55,347 bases of DNA from Cupriavidus sp. 2SB (GCF_005503625.1 NZ_SCMX01000048.1:1-55347); one strand, 5' to 3'; shown: positions 30,448 to 40,730, counted from the first letter of the stretch. The notes: a model not told the origin generated them from the letters alone. A program made the numbers and translations.

Positions 30448-31089
30448 ATGCACCTGCCGTTCGATCTGCTGATGGGGCGGCTGCCGCTGATCCTGCATGT
30501 GATGGAGGTCATCGGTGTGCTCGCGTTTGCCGTGTCTGGCGTGGTCGATGCACGCAGGCAGCGGATGGATGCCGTGGGCACCTTTATCGTCGCCTTTGCC
30601 ACGGCGTTCGGCGGCGGCACCCTGCGCGACGTGCTGCTGGATCGGCGCCCGTTCTACTGGGTCGAGCATGAATACTACGTGCTGCTGATCTTTGCGATGT
30701 CGATCGGCGCGGCCATCGTGTTCCGCGTGGTCAGCAGCGTGGCGTCCGACCGCACGATGCTGGTAGCCGATGCCATCGGCCTGGGACTGTTCTCGGTCAC
30801 GGGCACTTCCCTGGCGCTGGTGGCCCAGATGACGCCGACGGTGGCCGTCATGATGGGCATCATTTCGGCCGTGTTCGGCGGCGTAGTGCGCGACGTACTC
30901 TGCAACGAAGTACCGATGATCCTGCGTGACCGCTCGCCTTACGCGACCTGCTCGTTCTTTGGCTGCTGGGTGTACGTGGGCCTGACGTGGCTGCGCACCG
31001 GGCAGGAAGTGGCGCTGCTGGCGGGGGCACTGGTGACGGTGAGCATGCGGCTGCTGTCGGTGCAGTTCAAGTGGAAGTTGCCGAGTTGA
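30448..31089 (+). CDS. Trimeric intracellular cation channel family protein (TRIC/YadS-like)
   Basis: This 213-residue integral membrane protein has about seven helices and the duplicated TRIC (UPF0126) fold. The repeats FGGGTLRDVLLDRRPFYW (near 52) and FGGVVRDVLCNEVPMILR (near 143) are the paired glycine/charged motifs of the family. Bacterial members conduct monovalent cations. It follows the Smr gene by 5 bases. A REP-like palindrome lies 22 bases after its stop. Confidence 0.88.
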   Translation: MHLPFDLLMGRLPLILHVMEVIGVLAFAVSGVVDARRQRMDAVGTFIVAFATAFGGGTLRDVLLDRRPFYWVEHEYYVLLIFAMSIGAAIVFRVVSSVASDRTMLVADAIGLGLFSVTGTSLALVAQMTPTVAVMMGIISAVFGGVVRDVLCNEVPMILRDRSPYATCSFFGCWVYVGLTWLRTGQEVALLAGALVTVSMRLLSVQFKWKLPS

Positions 31090-31111
31090 AATCGGCGTAC
31101 CACTGTTTTTC

Positions 31112-31140
31112 TCCCCTCTCCCGCACAGCGGGAGAGGGGA
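31112..31140. repeat. Single REP-like palindrome
   Basis: Perfect 13-bp arms TCCCCTCTCCCGC and GCGGGAGAGGGGA enclose a 3-base loop (ACA). It lies between the TRIC gene and the convergent glnB gene. Confidence 0.8.
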
Positions 31141-31172
31141 ATCAAACAATAGGTAGATTCAAAAAACGCCAA

Positions 31173-31196
31173 CAAAAAAGCCGGCATTCGCCGGCT
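31173..31196 (-). terminator. Rho-independent terminator of glnB
   Basis: On the minus strand AGCCGGC-GAAT-GCCGGCT is followed by TTTTTT. It lies 28 bases after the glnB stop. Confidence 0.9.
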
Positions 31197-31223
31197 CTTT
31201 CTCAACTCAAACCCAACAACCGC

Positions 31224-31595
<372 letters not shown>

Positions 31596-31623
31596 TCAGA
31601 TTCTAGCCCGAAACACCACATGC

Positions 31624-31656
31624 GGATTGCGGGCACCCCCACATTGTCCGCAATCC
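31624..31656. repeat. Inverted repeat between nadE and glnB
   Basis: GGATTGCGG (31624-31632) and CCGCAATCC (31648-31656) are perfect 9-bp arms with a 15-base spacer. It lies in the 133-base gap, 62 bases upstream of glnB. It is a candidate operator, attenuator or processing hairpin. Confidence 0.45.
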
Positions 31657-31695
31657 TTATGCCAGACGGGGACTCGATGAGCCCCCTCAAACGGG

Positions 31696-33765
31696 TCAAT
31701 CGGCTTGATCGGGAATCCGCGCCAGATCACGCATCCACACCGCCGACTCCCCATCGCTGGGCGCACGCCAGTCGCCACGTGGCGACAGCGAGCCGCCCGA
31801 ACCAACCTTCGGTGCATTCGGCACACACGAGCGCTTGAACTGGCTGGTGCGGAAGAACCGATCGACGAAGATGCCGAGGATGCGCTTGATTTCCGGGAGT
31901 TGATAGCTGTTGCGGGCCACATGCGGGCCATTGGGCCACGCGCCGCGCTCCACGTCGCTCCATGCATGAAGCGCAAGAAAGGCCACTTTCGACGGCGAAT
32001 AACCGTAGCGCAGCGTGTAGTACAGGTTGAAATCCTGCAGCTCGTACGGCCCGATGATCTGCTCGGTCTTCTGCTCGGGCGCCTTGTCCAGGCCGCCCGC
32101 TGCCGCACCGCTCGGCACCAGTTCGGGGCTGATGTCCGTGTCGAGCACCGCCATCAGCACCTCCTTGCCGCTGTCGATGACCTGACCAGTATCGGCCACC
32201 CAGCGCACCAGGTGGCTGATCAGCGTCTTGGGCACGCTCGCGTTGACGTTGTAATGCGACATGTGATCGCCCACACCGTACGTACACCAGCCCAGCGCGA
32301 GTTCACTGAGATCGCCCGTGCCGATCACGATGGCGCCGTTGTGGTTGGCCAGCCGGAACAGGTGGTTGGTCCGCTCGCCGGCCTGCACGTTCTCGAAGGT
32401 CACGTCGAACACCGGCTCGCCGCGTGCATAGGGGTGATCCAGATCCTTGAGCATCGCCATGCAACTGGGCCGGATATCGATCTCGCGCGCGGTGCAGCCC
32501 ACCACTTCCATCAACTCGCGTGCCTGCTTCAGCGTGCGGTCGCTCGTGGCAAAGCCCGGCATCGTATAGGCCAGGATGTTGGCGCGCGGCAGACCCAGGC
32601 GATCCATCGCCTGGGCGCAGACCAGCAGCGCGTGCGTGGAATCAAGTCCGCCCGATACGCCGATTACCACCTTGGCAATCTTGCTCGAAGACAGCCGCTG
32701 CACCAGCGCCTGCACCTGGATGTTGTAGACCTCCATGCAGCGCTCGTCGCGACGGCGCGGGTCGGCCGGCACGTACGGGAACCGCTCGACGCGACGCTCC
32801 AGCGGCAGCGTCCCCGCCGGCAGGTCCACGCGAAACGCCACCACGTCGAACTGTTCCACTTCCTCGCGATGCCGGCGCACCGACTGGCCGAACGAAGTCT
32901 GGTGCATGCGCTCGCGCGAGAGCCGCTCCAGGTCCACATCGGCGAACAGCAGATGCGAACTGTCGGCAAAGCGCTCGGATTCGCCTAGCAGCTCGCCGTT
33001 CTCGCAAATCAGTGCCTGACCGTCCCAGGCCAGGTCGGTGGTGGATTCGCCCTTGCCGGCCGAGGTGTACAGGTAGGCGGCCATGCAGCGCGCCGACTGC
33101 TGCGACACCAGTTGATGCCGATAGCCCGACTTTCCCACCACGATGTTCGATGCCGACAGGTTCACCAGCACCGTGGCGCCGGCCAGCGCCGCAAACGACG
33201 ACGGAGGGATTGGCACCCAGACGTCCTCGCAGATTTCCACGTGGAAACGGAAGAACGGAATGTTCTCGATCTCAAACAGCAGGTTGGCGCCGAACGGCAC
33301 CTCCGCGCCAAGCAGCGAGAGGGTGTCGATGGCCGCGCAGTCGGCCGGGCTGAACTGGCGGGCTTCGTAGAATTCCCAGTAGTTCGGCAGGTAGGATTTC
33401 GGCACCACGCCCTGCACCGCGCCGTTGTTGACCACCACCGCGCAGTTGAACAACTGGTGCTCCACCAGCACAGGCATGCCGACGATGATCGCGGCGCGGA
33501 TGCCGGTGGATGCCTCGACGATGGCCTGCAGCGCCAGTTCGCACTCGCGCAGCAGTGCGCGCTGGTGGAACAGATCGTCGCAGGTGTAAGCCGGCAGCCC
33601 GAGTTCGGGGAACGCCACCAGCACGGCGCCGCCGTCCGCCGCCTGGCGGGCCAGCGCAATGGTCTGCTCGGCATTGAACGCCGGATCGGCCACACGGCAC
33701 TCGGGCACGCCAACGGCCACGCGCGCAAAGCCGTGGGAATAGAGGTTATAGAACGGGTGCGTCAT
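31696..33765 (-). CDS. nadE: Glutamine-dependent NAD+ synthetase
   Basis: This 689-residue two-domain enzyme makes NAD from deamido-NAD. The N-terminal nitrilase-type glutaminase has the triad Glu54 ([10 protein letters not shown]), Lys123 ([10 protein letters not shown]) and Cys179 ([11 protein letters not shown]). The C-terminal ATP pyrophosphatase domain has SGGLDS at 371-376. Both active sites are complete, so glutamine can be the nitrogen donor. The ATG at 33765 gives the family start. glnB follows on the same strand, putting a glutamine-using enzyme before a nitrogen sensor. Confidence 0.95.
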   Translation of the reverse strand: MTHPFYNLYSHGFARVAVGVPECRVADPAFNAEQTIALARQAADGGAVLVAFPELGLPAYTCDDLFHQRALLRECELALQAIVEASTGIRAAIIVGMPVLVEHQLFNCAVVVNNGAVQGVVPKSYLPNYWEFYEARQFSPADCAAIDTLSLLGAEVPFGANLLFEIENIPFFRFHVEICEDVWVPIPPSSFAALAGATVLVNLSASNIVVGKSGYRHQLVSQQSARCMAAYLYTSAGKGESTTDLAWDGQALICENGELLGESERFADSSHLLFADVDLERLSRERMHQTSFGQSVRRHREEVEQFDVVAFRVDLPAGTLPLERRVERFPYVPADPRRRDERCMEVYNIQVQALVQRLSSSKIAKVVIGVSGGLDSTHALLVCAQAMDRLGLPRANILAYTMPGFATSDRTLKQARELMEVVGCTAREIDIRPSCMAMLKDLDHPYARGEPVFDVTFENVQAGERTNHLFRLANHNGAIVIGTGDLSELALGWCTYGVGDHMSHYNVNASVPKTLISHLVRWVADTGQVIDSGKEVLMAVLDTDISPELVPSGAAAGGLDKAPEQKTEQIIGPYELQDFNLYYTLRYGYSPSKVAFLALHAWSDVERGAWPNGPHVARNSYQLPEIKRILGIFVDRFFRTSQFKRSCVPNAPKVGSGGSLSPRGDWRAPSDGESAVWMRDLARIPDQAD

Positions 33766-33943
33766 GTCAGGGCCCAGGGGGAGGCGCGATGGAAGCAATG
33801 GAGGCATTCTACGACGCCAAGCCCATAGACGGCGTCGGCGTCACGCTGACTACGCCTGCAGCACACAGGCGATTCCGGTAGACTCGGCCAGCCCTGCCGT
33901 CGTCCCCTTGTCTGCTCCCGCCTGCCCTCATGACCGCGCCCCG

Positions 33944-35140
33944 ATGACCGAACCGCGCCCCGAATACCGCACGGAAATCGTGTCGGACCTTGCCGAGATC
34001 GATGCCGCCGACTGGGATGCCCTGCTCGCCACGCAACCCGAACCCACGCCGTTCCTGCGCCACGCCTTCCTGCATGCATTGCATGGCAGCGGCAGCGCTG
34101 ACGATGACACTGGCTGGTCGCCGCGCTTCCTGACGATCTGGGTGACGGATGGCAAGGCGCCAGGCAAAGACCGGCTGGCGGCTGCGATGCCGCTGTATGC
34201 CAAGTCGCACTCTTATGGCGAGTACGTATTCGACTGGGCCTGGGCCGACGCCTATCGCCAGCATGGCATTCCCTACTACCCCAAGCTGCTGTCGGCCATT
34301 CCGTTCACGCCGGTGCGCGGCGCCCGCCTGCTGGCCGAGGACGATCTCGCGCGGCGCATTCTTCTGCGTTTTGCGCTGACGCTGGCCGAAGAGAGCCAGC
34401 TGTCGTCGCTCCACATCCTGTTTCCGTCCGACCATGAAGCCGATCTCATGGACGAGGCCGGCCTGATGATGCGCCACGGCGTGCAGTTCCACTGGACCAA
34501 TCCGGGATACGAAAGCTTCGACGCGTTCCTGGCCACGCTGTCGCAGAAGAAGCGCAAGAACATCCGCGCCGAGCGGCGCCGTGTGGCCGACGCCGGCATC
34601 ACGTTCCGCCAGTTGCGCGGCGTGCAGATCGACGATGACGCGTGGAAATTCTTCAACCGATGTTATCGGCAGACGTACCGCGAGCATCATTCCACGCCTT
34701 ACCTGAACCTGGATTTCTTCCGGAAGATCGGCGAGGCGATGCCGGAAAACCTGCTGCTAGTCATCGCCCAGCGCGACGGCCACGACATTGCCAGCTCCCT
34801 GGTGGTCTACGACGCCGACCCGGCAGTGAGTACGCTGTATGGCCGCTATTGGGGCGCGCTGGAACATCACGCGTGCTTGCACTTCGAGACCGCGTACTAC
34901 CAGCCGCTGGAGTTCTGTATTGCCGAGGGGATTCGTACCTTCGAGGGTGGCGCGCAGGGCGAGCACAAGATGGCGCGGGGCTTTCTGCCCGTGGCCACGC
35001 GCTCGGCGCACTGGCTGGCGCATCCGTCGTTCGCCGATGCGGTGGAGCGCTTTCTGGAACGCGAACGCCAGGGGATGGATGCCTACCTCGACGAACTCAA
35101 CGAACGCAACCCGTTCGCACGGCAGGCCGAGGCAGACTGA
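33944..35140 (+). CDS. FemAB/GNAT-type N-acyltransferase (COG3146-like)
   Basis: This 398-residue cytosolic protein resembles the family of putative peptidoglycan-type acyltransferases with a GNAT fold. Recognisable pieces are FLRHAFLHALHGSGS (near 36), PLYAKSHSYGEYVFDWAWA (near 82), SQKKRKNIRAERRRV (near 200) and FEGGAQGEHKMARGFLP (near 340). The substrate is not known. The start at 33944 removes a Pro/Arg-rich upstream extension. It is divergent from nadE across a 178-base gap that holds no gene. Confidence 0.82.
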   Translation: MTEPRPEYRTEIVSDLAEIDAADWDALLATQPEPTPFLRHAFLHALHGSGSADDDTGWSPRFLTIWVTDGKAPGKDRLAAAMPLYAKSHSYGEYVFDWAWADAYRQHGIPYYPKLLSAIPFTPVRGARLLAEDDLARRILLRFALTLAEESQLSSLHILFPSDHEADLMDEAGLMMRHGVQFHWTNPGYESFDAFLATLSQKKRKNIRAERRRVADAGITFRQLRGVQIDDDAWKFFNRCYRQTYREHHSTPYLNLDFFRKIGEAMPENLLLVIAQRDGHDIASSLVVYDADPAVSTLYGRYWGALEHHACLHFETAYYQPLEFCIAEGIRTFEGGAQGEHKMARGFLPVATRSAHWLAHPSFADAVERFLERERQGMDAYLDELNERNPFARQAEAD

Positions 35141-35152
35141 ACTGAAACTCGA

Positions 35153-35761
35153 CTACCGGCGACGCGACATGCGCCGCATCGTGTTGTCGCCCAGCATGTA
35201 GTGTCGGAACAGCGCGGCCATGGCATGCAAGCCGATGATCAGGTAGAACGCATTGCCAATCAGTTCGTGCGCATCGCCTGCCGCATCGTTGAGCGCTTCG
35301 CTCGGTGCCACGATGGCAGGTATTTCGATGCCCAGGATCGGCACAACCAGCATGCGCCCTGCCGCATTCATCATCACGATGCCGATCAATGGCTGCGCGA
35401 TCAGGAACAGGTATAACGCGCCGTGCATCAGGCTGGCGAGCCGATGGCCCCAGCGCGGCCCGGGTTCCGGCGCGGGCGCGCCATTGAACAGGCGCCACAG
35501 CAGCCGGGGCACCGCCAGGACCAGCACCAGTGCACCGGACCACTTATGCGATTCCATCAGGACCATGCGCGCGAGCGTGCCCTTGTCGGCAAAGTCGCGC
35601 AGTTCGATCGTCGCGTACGCGACCGCGATCAGCAGGAACATCAGCCAGTGGAAGGCGATGGCCATGGCGTCATAGCGCTCGAAGCTCGGGAAGGGGACAT
35701 CCGCGGGTGAGGAGGGCCGGACAATGACTGACTGGTCGGAAGGGGGTTGGGAGTACGACAT
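35153..35761 (-). CDS. Cytochrome b561-family protein
   Basis: This 202-residue membrane protein has four predicted helices. Likely heme-ligand His residues are in AIAFHWLMFLLIA (near 38), ESHKWSGALVLVLAV (near 72), LMHGALYLFLIAQPLIG (near 112) and YLIIGLHAMAALFRHYML (near 175). Members of this prokaryotic b561 group move electrons from the quinone pool or superoxide. The ATG at 35761 is preferred; the frame is open to 35971 but would cross the ppa terminator. It converges with the acyltransferase gene. Confidence 0.88.
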   Translation of the reverse strand: MSYSQPPSDQSVIVRPSSPADVPFPSFERYDAMAIAFHWLMFLLIAVAYATIELRDFADKGTLARMVLMESHKWSGALVLVLAVPRLLWRLFNGAPAPEPGPRWGHRLASLMHGALYLFLIAQPLIGIVMMNAAGRMLVVPILGIEIPAIVAPSEALNDAAGDAHELIGNAFYLIIGLHAMAALFRHYMLGDNTMRRMSRRR

Positions 35762-35843
35762 CGTTCGTGGACGGCTTATGTGGGGAGCGGCAAGCCTAAC
35801 GCCGACGCTTGGGTCCCCGCGTTGTCGCGGATCAGGACGGCCA

Positions 35844-35869
35844 ATAAAAAACCCCGCCGCAGCGGGGTT
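35844..35869 (-). terminator. Rho-independent terminator of ppa
   Basis: On the minus strand AACCCCGC-TGCG-GCGGGGTT is followed by TTTT. It lies about 20 bases after the ppa stop. Confidence 0.9.
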
Positions 35870-35889
35870 CGCATCGCACAAGATGCCGC

Positions 35890-36417
35890 TTACTTCTTGA
35901 AGTTCGCCACGCCGTCGGTGATTTCCTTGTGGGCTTCCTCGATACCGGCCCAGCCTTCCACCTTGACCCACTTGCCTGCTTCGAGTGCCTTGTAGTTCTC
36001 AAAGAAGTGCTTGATCTGGTCGAGCAGGTTTTGCGGCACATCCGACAGGCCCTTCATAAAGGCGGTAGCCGGCGAGAGCTTGTCCACCGGCACGGCCACG
36101 AGCTTGGCGTCCACGCCCGACTCGTCGGTCATCTTCAGCATGCCCAGGGCGCGGCAGCGCACGACAGCGCCGGCCAGGATCGGGAACGGGCTCAGCACCA
36201 GCACGTCCACGGGGTCGCCGTCACCGGACAGGGTCTGGGGAATGAAGCCGTAGTTGGCCGGATAGCGCATGCCGGTGCCGATGAAACGGTCCACGAACAG
36301 CAGCCCGGTTTCCTTGTCGGCCTCGTACTTCACGGGATCGCTCTGTGCGGAGATCTCGATGATGACGTTGAAATCGTTGGGCAGGTCCTTGCCCGGGGAA
36401 ACGAGGTTGAAGCTCAT
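35890..36417 (-). CDS. ppa: Inorganic pyrophosphatase (family I)
   Basis: This 175-residue cytosolic enzyme hydrolyses pyrophosphate and pulls biosynthetic reactions forward. The signature [10 protein letters not shown] holds the metal-binding Asp residues (near 65-74). Other family residues are in [14 protein letters not shown] and [15 protein letters not shown]. Length matches the bacterial hexameric type. It has its own promoter signs (TATAAT on the minus strand at 36456-36461) and terminator, so it is monocistronic. Confidence 0.97.
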   Translation of the reverse strand: MSFNLVSPGKDLPNDFNVIIEISAQSDPVKYEADKETGLLFVDRFIGTGMRYPANYGFIPQTLSGDGDPVDVLVLSPFPILAGAVVRCRALGMLKMTDESGVDAKLVAVPVDKLSPATAFMKGLSDVPQNLLDQIKHFFENYKALEAGKWVKVEGWAGIEEAHKEITDGVANFKK

Positions 36418-36455
36418 GCGAGTTCTCCGAATACCTGTGAAATGGGATGGGCGGC

Positions 36456-36461
36456 ATTATA
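36456..36461 (-). promoter_or_regulatory. Consensus -10 TATAAT for ppa
   Basis: TATAAT reads on the minus strand, 38 bases upstream of the ppa ATG. TTGTCA on the same strand (36485-36490) is 23 bases away, too far for a standard -35. Confidence 0.45.
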
Positions 36462-36638
36462 GCGGGTCAGCCCTGACCAGATGCTGACAACGCAGGCGCG
36501 GCCGGGCGCGGCGGCCGGTTTGGCGCCCCGGCCGGGACCATGTGGCGAACCCTGCCTTGCATCAAGGTCGCGGTGCGCGATAATGCGGCATTCCCGAATT
36601 TCAGCATGTGCTCCATAACCGGAGCCGTGGAGACCTGC

Positions 36639-38075
36639 ATGCACGCCCAGCATTTCGTCGCCAATCGCCTGATCGCCCCCGATTCTGGCCTGCGCATCAA
36701 GGTGTTCGATCCCTCCAGCGGCCAGCCCTTTGCCGAGATCGCCCGGGGCAACGCCACCGATATCAGCGTGGCCGTCCACGCCGCCCGCCAGGCCGCCGAA
36801 GGCGCCTGGGGCACGATGAACCCGGCCGACCGCGTCCGCCTGCTGAACCGCCTGGCCGTCAAGCTGATGGAGCACGAGGACGAACTGGCCGCGCTGGAAG
36901 CCCGCGACACGGGCAAGCCGCTGCGCCAGGCTCGCGCCGACGCCCGCGCCGTGGCCCGCTATTTCGAGTTCTACGCGGGTGCAGCCGACAAGCTGCACGG
37001 CCAGACCATCCCCTACCAGGCTGGCTACACCGTTCTGACCGTGCGCGAGGCGCACGGCGTGACCGGCCACATCATTCCCTGGAACTATCCGCTGCAGATC
37101 TTCGGACGCAGCGTCGGCGCGGCGCTGGCCACCGGCAACGCCTGCGTGGTCAAGCCTGCCGAGGATGCCTGCCTGTCGATCCTGCGCGTGGCCGAACTGG
37201 CCGCCGAAGTTGGCCTGCCCGAAGGCGCGCTGAACATCGTCACCGGCTATGGCCACGAGGCCGGCGCTGCATTGGCCCGCCATCCTGGCATCAATCACAT
37301 TTCGTTCACCGGATCGCCGCAGACCGGCAAGCTGGTCTCGCAACTGGCTTCCGAGAACCACGTGCCCGTGACACTCGAACTAGGCGGAAAATCGCCGCAA
37401 GTAGTCTTTGCGGATGCCGACCTCGACGCCCTGCTGCCCGTGGTGGTCAACGGCATCGTGCAGAATGCCGGCCAGACCTGCTCGGCCGGCAGCCGCCTGC
37501 TGGTGGAGCGCCCGGTCTACGAGGCACTGCTGGACCGCCTGTCGGGCGTGTTCGAATCTCTGCGCGTGGGCCCGTCTGAACTCGATCTGGAATGCGGCCC
37601 GCTGATCAGCCGCAAGCAGCAGCAACGCGTGTGGGATTTCGTATCCGATGCGCAGCACGCCGGCATTTCGGTCATGGCGCAGGGCCAGATCGTGGGCGAG
37701 GCGCCGGAGTCCGGTTACTACCAGGTGCCGATGTTGTTCCGCGACGTGCCGCCCACGCATCGGCTGGCGCAGGAAGAAGTCTTCGGCCCGCTGCTGGCAG
37801 CCATGCCGTTCGACACCGAGGACGAAGCCGTCCGCATGGCTAATGGCACCGCCTACGGGCTGGTGGCGGGCGTCTGGACGCGCGACGGTGCGCGGCAGAT
37901 GCGCCTGGCGCGCAAGCTGCGCGCAGGGCAAGTCTTCATCAACAACTATGGCGCCGGCGGCGGCGTCGAGCTGCCGTTCGGCGGCACAGGCCATTCAGGC
38001 TACGGCCGTGAAAAGGGCTTTGAAGCCCTGTACGGATTCACCACTTTGAAAACTATCGCCATTCAGCATGGGTAA
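36639..38075 (+). CDS. Aldehyde dehydrogenase (NAD(P)+)
   Basis: This 478-residue ALDH-superfamily enzyme oxidises an aldehyde to the acid. Catalytic Cys281 is in NAGQTCSAGSR and general base Glu247 in TLELGGKSPQ. The cofactor pocket shows IIPWNYPLQI (near 150) and SFTGSPQTGKLV (near 225). GGAG precedes the ATG at 36639; the frame extends to 36540. It overlaps the next gene by 8 bases and sits with an SDR and an MFS carrier, suggesting catabolism of a sugar acid or similar. The substrate is unknown. Confidence 0.93.
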   Translation: MHAQHFVANRLIAPDSGLRIKVFDPSSGQPFAEIARGNATDISVAVHAARQAAEGAWGTMNPADRVRLLNRLAVKLMEHEDELAALEARDTGKPLRQARADARAVARYFEFYAGAADKLHGQTIPYQAGYTVLTVREAHGVTGHIIPWNYPLQIFGRSVGAALATGNACVVKPAEDACLSILRVAELAAEVGLPEGALNIVTGYGHEAGAALARHPGINHISFTGSPQTGKLVSQLASENHVPVTLELGGKSPQVVFADADLDALLPVVVNGIVQNAGQTCSAGSRLLVERPVYEALLDRLSGVFESLRVGPSELDLECGPLISRKQQQRVWDFVSDAQHAGISVMAQGQIVGEAPESGYYQVPMLFRDVPPTHRLAQEEVFGPLLAAMPFDTEDEAVRMANGTAYGLVAGVWTRDGARQMRLARKLRAGQVFINNYGAGGGVELPFGGTGHSGYGREKGFEALYGFTTLKTIAIQHG

Positions 38076-38304
38076 CATCAATTTCCTCTCGGTCGCCTTC
38101 GCCATCTTCTTTTTCTGGATGGCATGGCATGTCCGGGCCAAGCGCGCGACGAATCCGTCGGGCATGCCCCGCCTCCAGATCTTCAAGCGCAAATGGGGCG
38201 AGACCGTGGGCGACCGCGTCCACTGGTGCCTCTACGTGGCACTGCCGTTTCTGCTGGCGATCATGATGGTCGGCAACGCCTTGCGTAACAAGGGACCGTT
38301 CTAA
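38068..38304 (+). CDS. Small membrane protein, hypothetical
   Basis: This 78-residue protein has two membrane segments (about 5-22 and 52-70), with a basic loop between them (RAKRATNPSGMPRLQIFKRK). Its ATG lies inside the end of the aldehyde dehydrogenase gene (8-base overlap), so translation is probably coupled. I do not recognise a family. Confidence 0.72.
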   Translation: MGNINFLSVAFAIFFFWMAWHVRAKRATNPSGMPRLQIFKRKWGETVGDRVHWCLYVALPFLLAIMMVGNALRNKGPF

Positions 38305-38415
38305 CCCATCGTTCTTTTTTGTTTTTGCGTTTATCAACGTTGTTCCGCCCGCAGTGCGGCACCAGGCAATAGACGACAGACCGCGCCGGGCCTTCACCAA
38401 GACAGGAGACAGGCA

Positions 38416-39177
38416 ATGACCAGACTGGCTGGCAAGGTAGCGGTAGTGACGGGCGGCGGCTCGGGTTTCGGAGAAGGCATCGCGCACACGTTTGCGCGCG
38501 AAGGCGCCAGCGTGATGGTGGCCGACCTGAACCTCGACGCCGCGGAACGCGTGGCGTCCGCCATTCGCGATGCGGGCGGCCAGGCGCGCGCCGTGCGGGC
38601 CGATGTCTCGCATGGCGACGACGTAGCCGCGATGCGCGATGCCACCATCGCCGCGTTTGGCCGCGTGCACTGCGTGGTCAACAACGCGGGCACCACCCAC
38701 CGCAACAAGCCGATCCTCGACATCACCGAGGAAGACTTCGACCGCGTCTATGCGGTCAACGTCAAGAGCATCTACTGGTCGGCCCAACACTTCATCCCGC
38801 ATTTCCGGCAGCACGGCGGCGGCAACTTCGTGAACGTTGCATCCACCGCCGGTATCCGGCCGCGTCCGGGGCTGGTCTGGTACAACGGCAGCAAAGGCGC
38901 CGTGATCGTGGCCAGCAAGGCCATGGCTGCGGAACTCGGTCCCGACAATATCCGCGTCAACTGCGTCAACCCGGTAATCGGCGCCACGGGCTTGCTCGAA
39001 CAATTCATGGGCGTGCCCGATACGCCGGAGAATCGCGCGAAATTCCTCGCCACGATTCCGATGGGCCGCATGTCCACGCCGCAGGACGTTGCCAACGCCT
39101 GCCTCTACCTGGCCTCGGACGACGCCAATTTCATCACCGGCACCTGCATCGAAGTGGACGGCGGTCGCTGCGTCTGA
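38416..39177 (+). CDS. SDR-family oxidoreductase
   Basis: This 253-residue classical short-chain dehydrogenase has the cofactor motif TGGGSGFGEGIA (near 12), NNAG (near 91) and the catalytic Ser...YxxxK seen as STAGIRPRPGLVWYNGSKGA. The C-terminal FITGTCIEVDGG is typical. An acidic residue after beta-2 (VADLNLD) favours NAD. Glucose dehydrogenase or 3-oxoacyl reductase labels would be guesses. GACAGGAGAC precedes the start. The MFS gene follows after 75 bases. Confidence 0.92.
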   Translation: MTRLAGKVAVVTGGGSGFGEGIAHTFAREGASVMVADLNLDAAERVASAIRDAGGQARAVRADVSHGDDVAAMRDATIAAFGRVHCVVNNAGTTHRNKPILDITEEDFDRVYAVNVKSIYWSAQHFIPHFRQHGGGNFVNVASTAGIRPRPGLVWYNGSKGAVIVASKAMAAELGPDNIRVNCVNPVIGATGLLEQFMGVPDTPENRAKFLATIPMGRMSTPQDVANACLYLASDDANFITGTCIEVDGGRCV

Positions 39178-39252
39178 CCGTTCGTTGTTAGCACCCCGGA
39201 AGTATCCCGGCAGTACAACAAAAAATCGGACAAACCGAGAAAGGAGACACCC

Positions 39253-40566
39253 ATGACTTCCACCGCAGCCCATGCCGGTGCGCATGACGCCGCCTTCGAG
39301 GACGCCACCTACCGCAAGGTGAGCTGGCGCCTCGTCCCCTTCCTGCTGCTCTGCTATGTCGTGGCCTATCTGGACCGCGTGAACGTAGGCTTTGCCAAGC
39401 TGCAGATGCTCAACGACCTGCAGTTCAGCGAGACCATCTACGGGCTGGGCGCAGGCATCTTCTTCATCGGCTACTTCCTGTTCGAGGTGCCGAGCAACGT
39501 CATCCTGCACAAGGTAGGCGCGCGCATCTGGATTGCGCGGATCATGATTACCTGGGGCCTGATCTCGGCGGCGATGATGTTCGTCACCACGCCGACGATG
39601 TTCTACGTGCTGCGCTTTCTGCTCGGTATCGCCGAGGCGGGCTTCTTCCCCGGCATCATCCTGTACCTGACCTACTGGTATCCGGCCAATCGTCGCGGTC
39701 GCACCACCACGTTCTTCATGACGGCCATTGCGCTGTCGGGCGTGATCGGCGGGCCGCTGTCGGGCTGGATCATGCAGAACTTCGACGGCCATAACGGCTG
39801 GTCGGGCTGGCAATGGATGTTCCTGATCGAAGGCATTCCGTCGGTGCTCGTCGGCATCTGGGTGCTGGTGCGCCTCGATGACCGCATCCGGCACGCAAAG
39901 TGGCTGACCGAGGAGGAAAAGGCGCTGCTCGAACGCAATATCGCAGCCGAAGACCAGCACAAGGAAGATCCGCCCATCCGTACCGTGCTGTTTAGCCCAC
40001 GTGTCTGGCTGATGAGCGCGATCTACTTCAGCTTCGTGATGGGACTGTATGGCGTGAGCTTCTGGCTGCCGACGATCATCAAGCAGACCGGCGTCAAAGG
40101 CGCACTCGATGTGGGCCTGCTGACGGCGATTCCTTACGGCTGCGCGGTGATCGGCATGATCGTGGTGGCCTACAGCGCTGACCGTCGCGGCGAGCGCCGC
40201 TGGCACATTGCAATCCCGGCCCTGCTGGGCGCGCTGGGTCTGGTGCTGTCGGTGCAATGGCACGGCGATACGACGATGGCCATGATCGCGCTGACGCTGG
40301 CCACCATCGGCATCCTGACAACATTGCCGTTGTTCTGGAGCCTGCCCACGGCGTTCCTCGCCGGGACGGGCGCTGCGGCAGGCATCGCGCTGATCAACTC
40401 GCTGGGGAATCTGGCGGGATTCATCAGCCCCTATGCGGTGGGCTGGCTGAAGGACCTGACCAAGAGCACGGACTCGGGCATGTATCTGCTGGCCGTGTGT
40501 CTGGTGGTGGGCGCGGCACTGACGTTGTCAGTGCCGGCAAGGATGGTGAACCGGAAGGCCGATTGA
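39253..40566 (+). CDS. MFS transporter (anion:cation symporter type)
   Basis: This 437-residue permease has 12 predicted helices. The family motif is seen as FLLLCYVVAYLDRVNVGFAK (near 33-52), with EVPSNVILHKVGAR (near 78) and GFFPGIILYLTYWYPANRRG (near 133). These match the ACS family that imports organic anions such as hexuronates, galactonate, tartrate or phthalate by proton symport. AAAGGAGA precedes the start. With the SDR and aldehyde dehydrogenase it probably forms a catabolic unit. Confidence 0.92.
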   Translation: MTSTAAHAGAHDAAFEDATYRKVSWRLVPFLLLCYVVAYLDRVNVGFAKLQMLNDLQFSETIYGLGAGIFFIGYFLFEVPSNVILHKVGARIWIARIMITWGLISAAMMFVTTPTMFYVLRFLLGIAEAGFFPGIILYLTYWYPANRRGRTTTFFMTAIALSGVIGGPLSGWIMQNFDGHNGWSGWQWMFLIEGIPSVLVGIWVLVRLDDRIRHAKWLTEEEKALLERNIAAEDQHKEDPPIRTVLFSPRVWLMSAIYFSFVMGLYGVSFWLPTIIKQTGVKGALDVGLLTAIPYGCAVIGMIVVAYSADRRGERRWHIAIPALLGALGLVLSVQWHGDTTMAMIALTLATIGILTTLPLFWSLPTAFLAGTGAAAGIALINSLGNLAGFISPYAVGWLKDLTKSTDSGMYLLAVCLVVGAALTLSVPARMVNRKAD

Positions 40567-40583
40567 GCCGCGTTTGGTCTTTA

Positions 40584-40707
40584 CTCCCCTCTCCCTCTGG
40601 GAGAGGGGTTGGGGGAGAGGGCTGGCGGTTCTGCTTGCCGACCACATCGCAATTTGAACTGCTGGCCCTCTCCCCCGCCCCTCTCCCGCAGAACGGGAGA
40701 GGGGAGC
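40584..40707. repeat. REPIN-like double palindrome, copy 2
   Basis: CTCCCCTCTCCC-TCT-GGGAGAGGGG is followed by TTGGGGGAGAGGG, a spacer containing CGCAATTTGAAC, and the inverted counterpart ending GGGAGAGGGGAGC. It lies between the convergent MFS and pilL genes, 17 bases after one stop and 24 from the other. Confidence 0.85.
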
Positions 40708-40730
40708 AAAACACTAGGGAGATTTAATGC

